From Clostridiales bacterium (GTDB lineage Bacteria > Bacillota > Clostridia > Lachnospirales > Lachnospiraceae): a stretch of DNA of 7,598 nt. The notes below the pieces were generated by a model. That model saw only the letters and a list, made by a program, of their open reading frames with translations, had not been told where the DNA came from and did no database searches. The DNA lies in NCBI GenBank assembly GCA_012512995.1, contig JAAZDA010000279.1, forward strand, positions 1 to 7,598, read 5' to 3'. Position numbers and translations under genes: made by a program. Shown piece after piece: positions 6,297 to 7,598 of this stretch. Numbering within the stretch: the first letter of the stretch is position 1; each line of letters begins with the position of its first letter.

Positions 6297-6327
6297 GTGG
6301 TCATCGCAGAAAGGATTCTGCTCCCAC
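6297..6327 (-). promoter_or_regulatory. L1-binding-site-like hairpin, proximal copy in rplK leader
   Basis: Second tandem copy, 6 nt downstream of the distal one. The outer helix is GTGG/CCAC, the internal loop is GA opposite GATGA, and the inner helix is GCAGAA/TTCTGC with a TCCT loop. The inner helix sequence differs from the other copies but still pairs, so structure is kept over sequence. It ends 14 nt before the GGAGG (6282-6278) of rplK, so protein binding here could block initiation. Confidence 0.65.
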
Positions 6328-6333
6328 TCTAAT

Positions 6334-6364
6334 GTGGTTCAACGCGGCGCAAAGCCGCTCCCAC
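6334..6364 (-). promoter_or_regulatory. L1-binding-site-like hairpin, distal copy in rplK leader
   Basis: The minus strand shows GTGG pairing with CCAC as the outer helix, an asymmetric internal loop (GA on the 5' side, GTTGAA on the 3' side), and an inner helix GCGGC/GCCGC with loop TTTGC. The same layout recurs at 6297-6327 and 5805-5833. It is known that L1 represses its own L11-L1 mRNA by binding a leader structure that mimics its 23S rRNA site. Assigning this hairpin to that role is inferred from position and the repeated architecture. Confidence 0.6.
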
Positions 6365-6435
6365 GTTTCCAGGCAGTAACTGCCCGTATATCAAAAGGTA
6401 TACTACACTAAATTGCACCTTCTAATACCAGTAAA

Positions 6436-7164
6436 TCAGTTGGTCCTTCTGACTTCGGCAAAACTTATCTCGACCGGAGTCTCTCTGCCGAACAGTTCCA
6501 CGTTTATCGTAGCAGTCTGTTTGGTGAGATCTATCTTCTGAACAACGCCCAGAGTATCTTTCCAGACACCTGCGACAACGGTGACTGTCTCTCCGACTTC
6601 GAAATCCACCGTGACATTCTGAGTTCTGATACCAAGCGGTTTCATCTCAGATTCTGACAGCGGTACCGGTTTGCTCCCCGGTCCGACAAAACCCGTGACA
6701 CCCCTTGTGTTTCTCACGACGTACCATGTATCGTCATTCATTACCATCTTGACCAGGACATAGCCCGGGAACATCTTCTTCGGAACCGCTTTCTTTACGC
6801 CGTTCTTGACTTCTATAACATCCTGCATGGGGATCTTAACTTCGAAGATCTGTTCTTCAAGATGACGGTTCTGGATCGTTGTTATGAGGTTCGCCATGAC
6901 CTTATTCTCATATCCCGAATAAGTATGGGCTACATACCACTTGGGCTCTGTAGTCACAGCGCTCTCGTCAAGCTGCTGTTCCGTCTTGGTGTCCTGTATC
7001 GGAGCAGCACCTTCGTCACCCTGTGTAAGGACCCGCTCTGCTTCCGCCTTTTCTATATCAGCGGCCTTCTTCGTAAAATCAGGGCGCTTGATCTCTCTGA
7101 CTTCCGGAAGGACGCCTGCTTTTATATGTATTCCGCTTTTCACAGATGTTTTCTTTTCTGCCAT
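6436..7164 (-). CDS. nusG: Transcription termination/antitermination factor NusG with N-terminal extension
   Basis: NusG binds RNA polymerase and modulates pausing, Rho-dependent termination and transcription-translation coupling. The conserved core starts near residue 74 (PKWYVAHTYSGYENKV), continues through MFPGYVLVKM and the TRGVTGFVG segment of the NGN domain, and ends in a KOW domain at about residues 188-242 (GETVTVVAGVW, LGVVQ, ELFGRETPVEISF). The protein is 242 residues, whereas the family is usually about 175-180. The surplus is a charged, Lys/Glu/Gln-rich N-terminal stretch of ~72 residues with no recognisable fold. The start at 7164 is supported by GAGGAG at 7180-7175. No internal ATG precedes the core, and a GTG at residue 70 lacks a good ribosome-binding site. 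The KOW loop reads AGVW where DGPF is more usual. Confidence 0.95.
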   Translation of the reverse strand: MAEKKTSVKSGIHIKAGVLPEVREIKRPDFTKKAADIEKAEAERVLTQGDEGAAPIQDTKTEQQLDESAVTTEPKWYVAHTYSGYENKVMANLITTIQNRHLEEQIFEVKIPMQDVIEVKNGVKKAVPKKMFPGYVLVKMVMNDDTWYVVRNTRGVTGFVGPGSKPVPLSESEMKPLGIRTQNVTVDFEVGETVTVVAGVWKDTLGVVQKIDLTKQTATINVELFGRETPVEISFAEVRRTN

Positions 7165-7197
7165 TGAACTGCTTCTCCTCTATAAGAATCCTTCAAC

Positions 7198-7419
7198 TTA
7201 GCTCAGCTTGATGCCCATGAGAAAATCGATCAGTTCCTGTGCGCCGTAATCGATCAGCACAATAAGCAGACCAACAACAATACTGACAACCAGAACAGCT
7301 GCGAGCTGCTTGAGCATTGTCTCTTTTGTCGGCCATATTATCTTGTTGAACTGGGCTTTTACACCCTTGAAGAAATCCCTGAATTTGGAGCTTCCGGCCT
7401 TAACATCAACTTTAGCCAT
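7198..7419 (-). CDS. secE: Preprotein translocase subunit SecE
   Basis: A 73-residue protein, the short single-span form of SecE usual in Gram-positive bacteria. SecE clamps SecY in the SecYEG channel that exports and inserts proteins at the cytoplasmic membrane. Visible features: an amphipathic N-terminal helix, the family hallmark IIWPTKETMLKQ at about residues 27-38 (the conserved WPt motif), then one hydrophobic segment at about residues 40-58. The start at 7419 follows AAAGGAAAAC, a plausible ribosome-binding site. The stop is 33 nt before nusG, consistent with a secE-nusG operon. I see nothing abnormal in the sequence. Confidence 0.96.
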   Translation of the reverse strand: MAKVDVKAGSSKFRDFFKGVKAQFNKIIWPTKETMLKQLAAVLVVSIVVGLLIVLIDYGAQELIDFLMGIKLS

Positions 7420-7432
7420 GTTTTCCTTTCAT

Positions 7433-7455
7433 GACGGAACAGATTATTCTCCGTC
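7433..7455 (-). other. Small hairpin in the rpmG-secE gap
   Basis: On the minus strand GACGGA (7455-7450) and TCCGTC (7438-7433) can form a 6-bp stem with an 11-nt loop. It is not followed by a T tract, so it does not look like a terminator. It lies 14 nt before the secE start and could affect secE translation or mRNA processing. It may also be chance. Confidence 0.3.
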
Positions 7456-7468
7456 GACAAAAAACAGA

Positions 7469-7598
7469 TCACTTCGTTTCTTTATGAAGCGTGTGCTTTT
7501 TGCAGAATCTGCAGTATTTCATGGTTTCCATACGCTCAGGATGATTCTTCTTATCCTTAGTCATGTCATAGTTGCGGCGCTTGCACTCAGTGCAGGCA
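7469..7598 (-). CDS. rpmG: 50S ribosomal protein L33, 5'-truncated by window edge
   Basis: This is the C-terminal 42 residues of large-subunit protein L33; the first ~7-8 codons lie beyond the window. The visible reading begins ACTECKRRNY and ends KKHTLHKETK before TGA. Two Cys pairs (CTEC and CRFC) form the zinc ribbon typical of the zinc-binding (C+) L33 paralog; many Firmicutes also carry a Cys-less paralog that replaces it under zinc limitation. L33 sits near the E site of the 50S subunit. Its position directly before secE-nusG is the common arrangement in Firmicutes. The gap to secE is only 49 nt, so no tRNA gene fits between them. Family identity is secure from sequence and context. Confidence 0.96.
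   Translation of the reverse strand, partial: ACTECKRRNYDMTKDKKNHPERMETMKYCRFCKKHTLHKETK

Noticed and set aside
6385..6435. Possible promoter before rplK (TATACG with TGA in front)
   Set aside because: The -10-like match is partial and no acceptable -35 is found at 16-18 nt; rplK may simply be transcribed from upstream through nusG.

Overview
The window is a chromosomal segment of a Gram-positive, Clostridia-type bacterium. The gene order, read on the minus strand from the high-coordinate end, is rpmG - secE - nusG - rplK - rplA, then a two-gene insertion, then rplJ - rplL. This is the conserved ribosomal/transcription block that precedes rpoB. Strong GGAGG ribosome-binding sites, an L10-leader attenuator and C-type (zinc-binding) L33 fit Firmicutes. 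A Lachnospiraceae-like source is my inference and not proven. Every recognised gene lies on the minus strand. rpmG (5' end) and rplL (3' end) run off the window.

Region by region (high to low coordinates): 7469-7598 is the L33 C-terminal part. 7198-7419 is SecE. 6436-7164 is a NusG with an unusual ~72-residue N-terminal extension. 6273-6435 is the rplK leader, with two tandem copies of a hairpin resembling an L1-binding site. 5847-6272 is L11, and a third copy of that hairpin lies just before rplA. 5100-5788 is L1, broken by an apparent one-base deletion near 5442/5443. A strong intrinsic terminator (5046-5072) closes the rplKA unit.

Between that terminator and the rplJ promoter sits a foreign-looking cassette. 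A CapA-family membrane-anchored protein (3384-4811) is followed after 25 nt by a 7-TM protein with a degenerate GGDEF and an apparently catalytic EAL domain (1445-3358). The cassette is bracketed by two ~176-nt, ~80% identical repeats in inverted orientation (4860-5035 and 1244-1419). Each repeat folds on itself into matching nested stems with compensatory base changes, so it looks like a structured DNA or RNA element and not random spacer. No transposase or recombinase is visible. I recognise no named family for this repeat, and it is the best candidate for something undescribed here.

Non-genic stretches over 300 bases: 998-1444 holds, in minus-strand order, repeat copy 1 with its flanking inverted arms, about 40 nt (1187-1226) with nothing recognisable, the rplJ promoter, the L10 leader and its attenuator. 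The 4812-5099 gap (288 nt) holds the rplKA terminator, repeat copy 2 and the capA promoter, whose predicted start coincides with the capA start codon.

Functionally, the core genes make ribosomal stalk/L1-arm proteins, a transcription factor and a translocon subunit, with feedback sites for L1 and L10. The inserted pair suggests cyclic-di-GMP turnover linked to a cell-surface function, but that link is inference from adjacency only.
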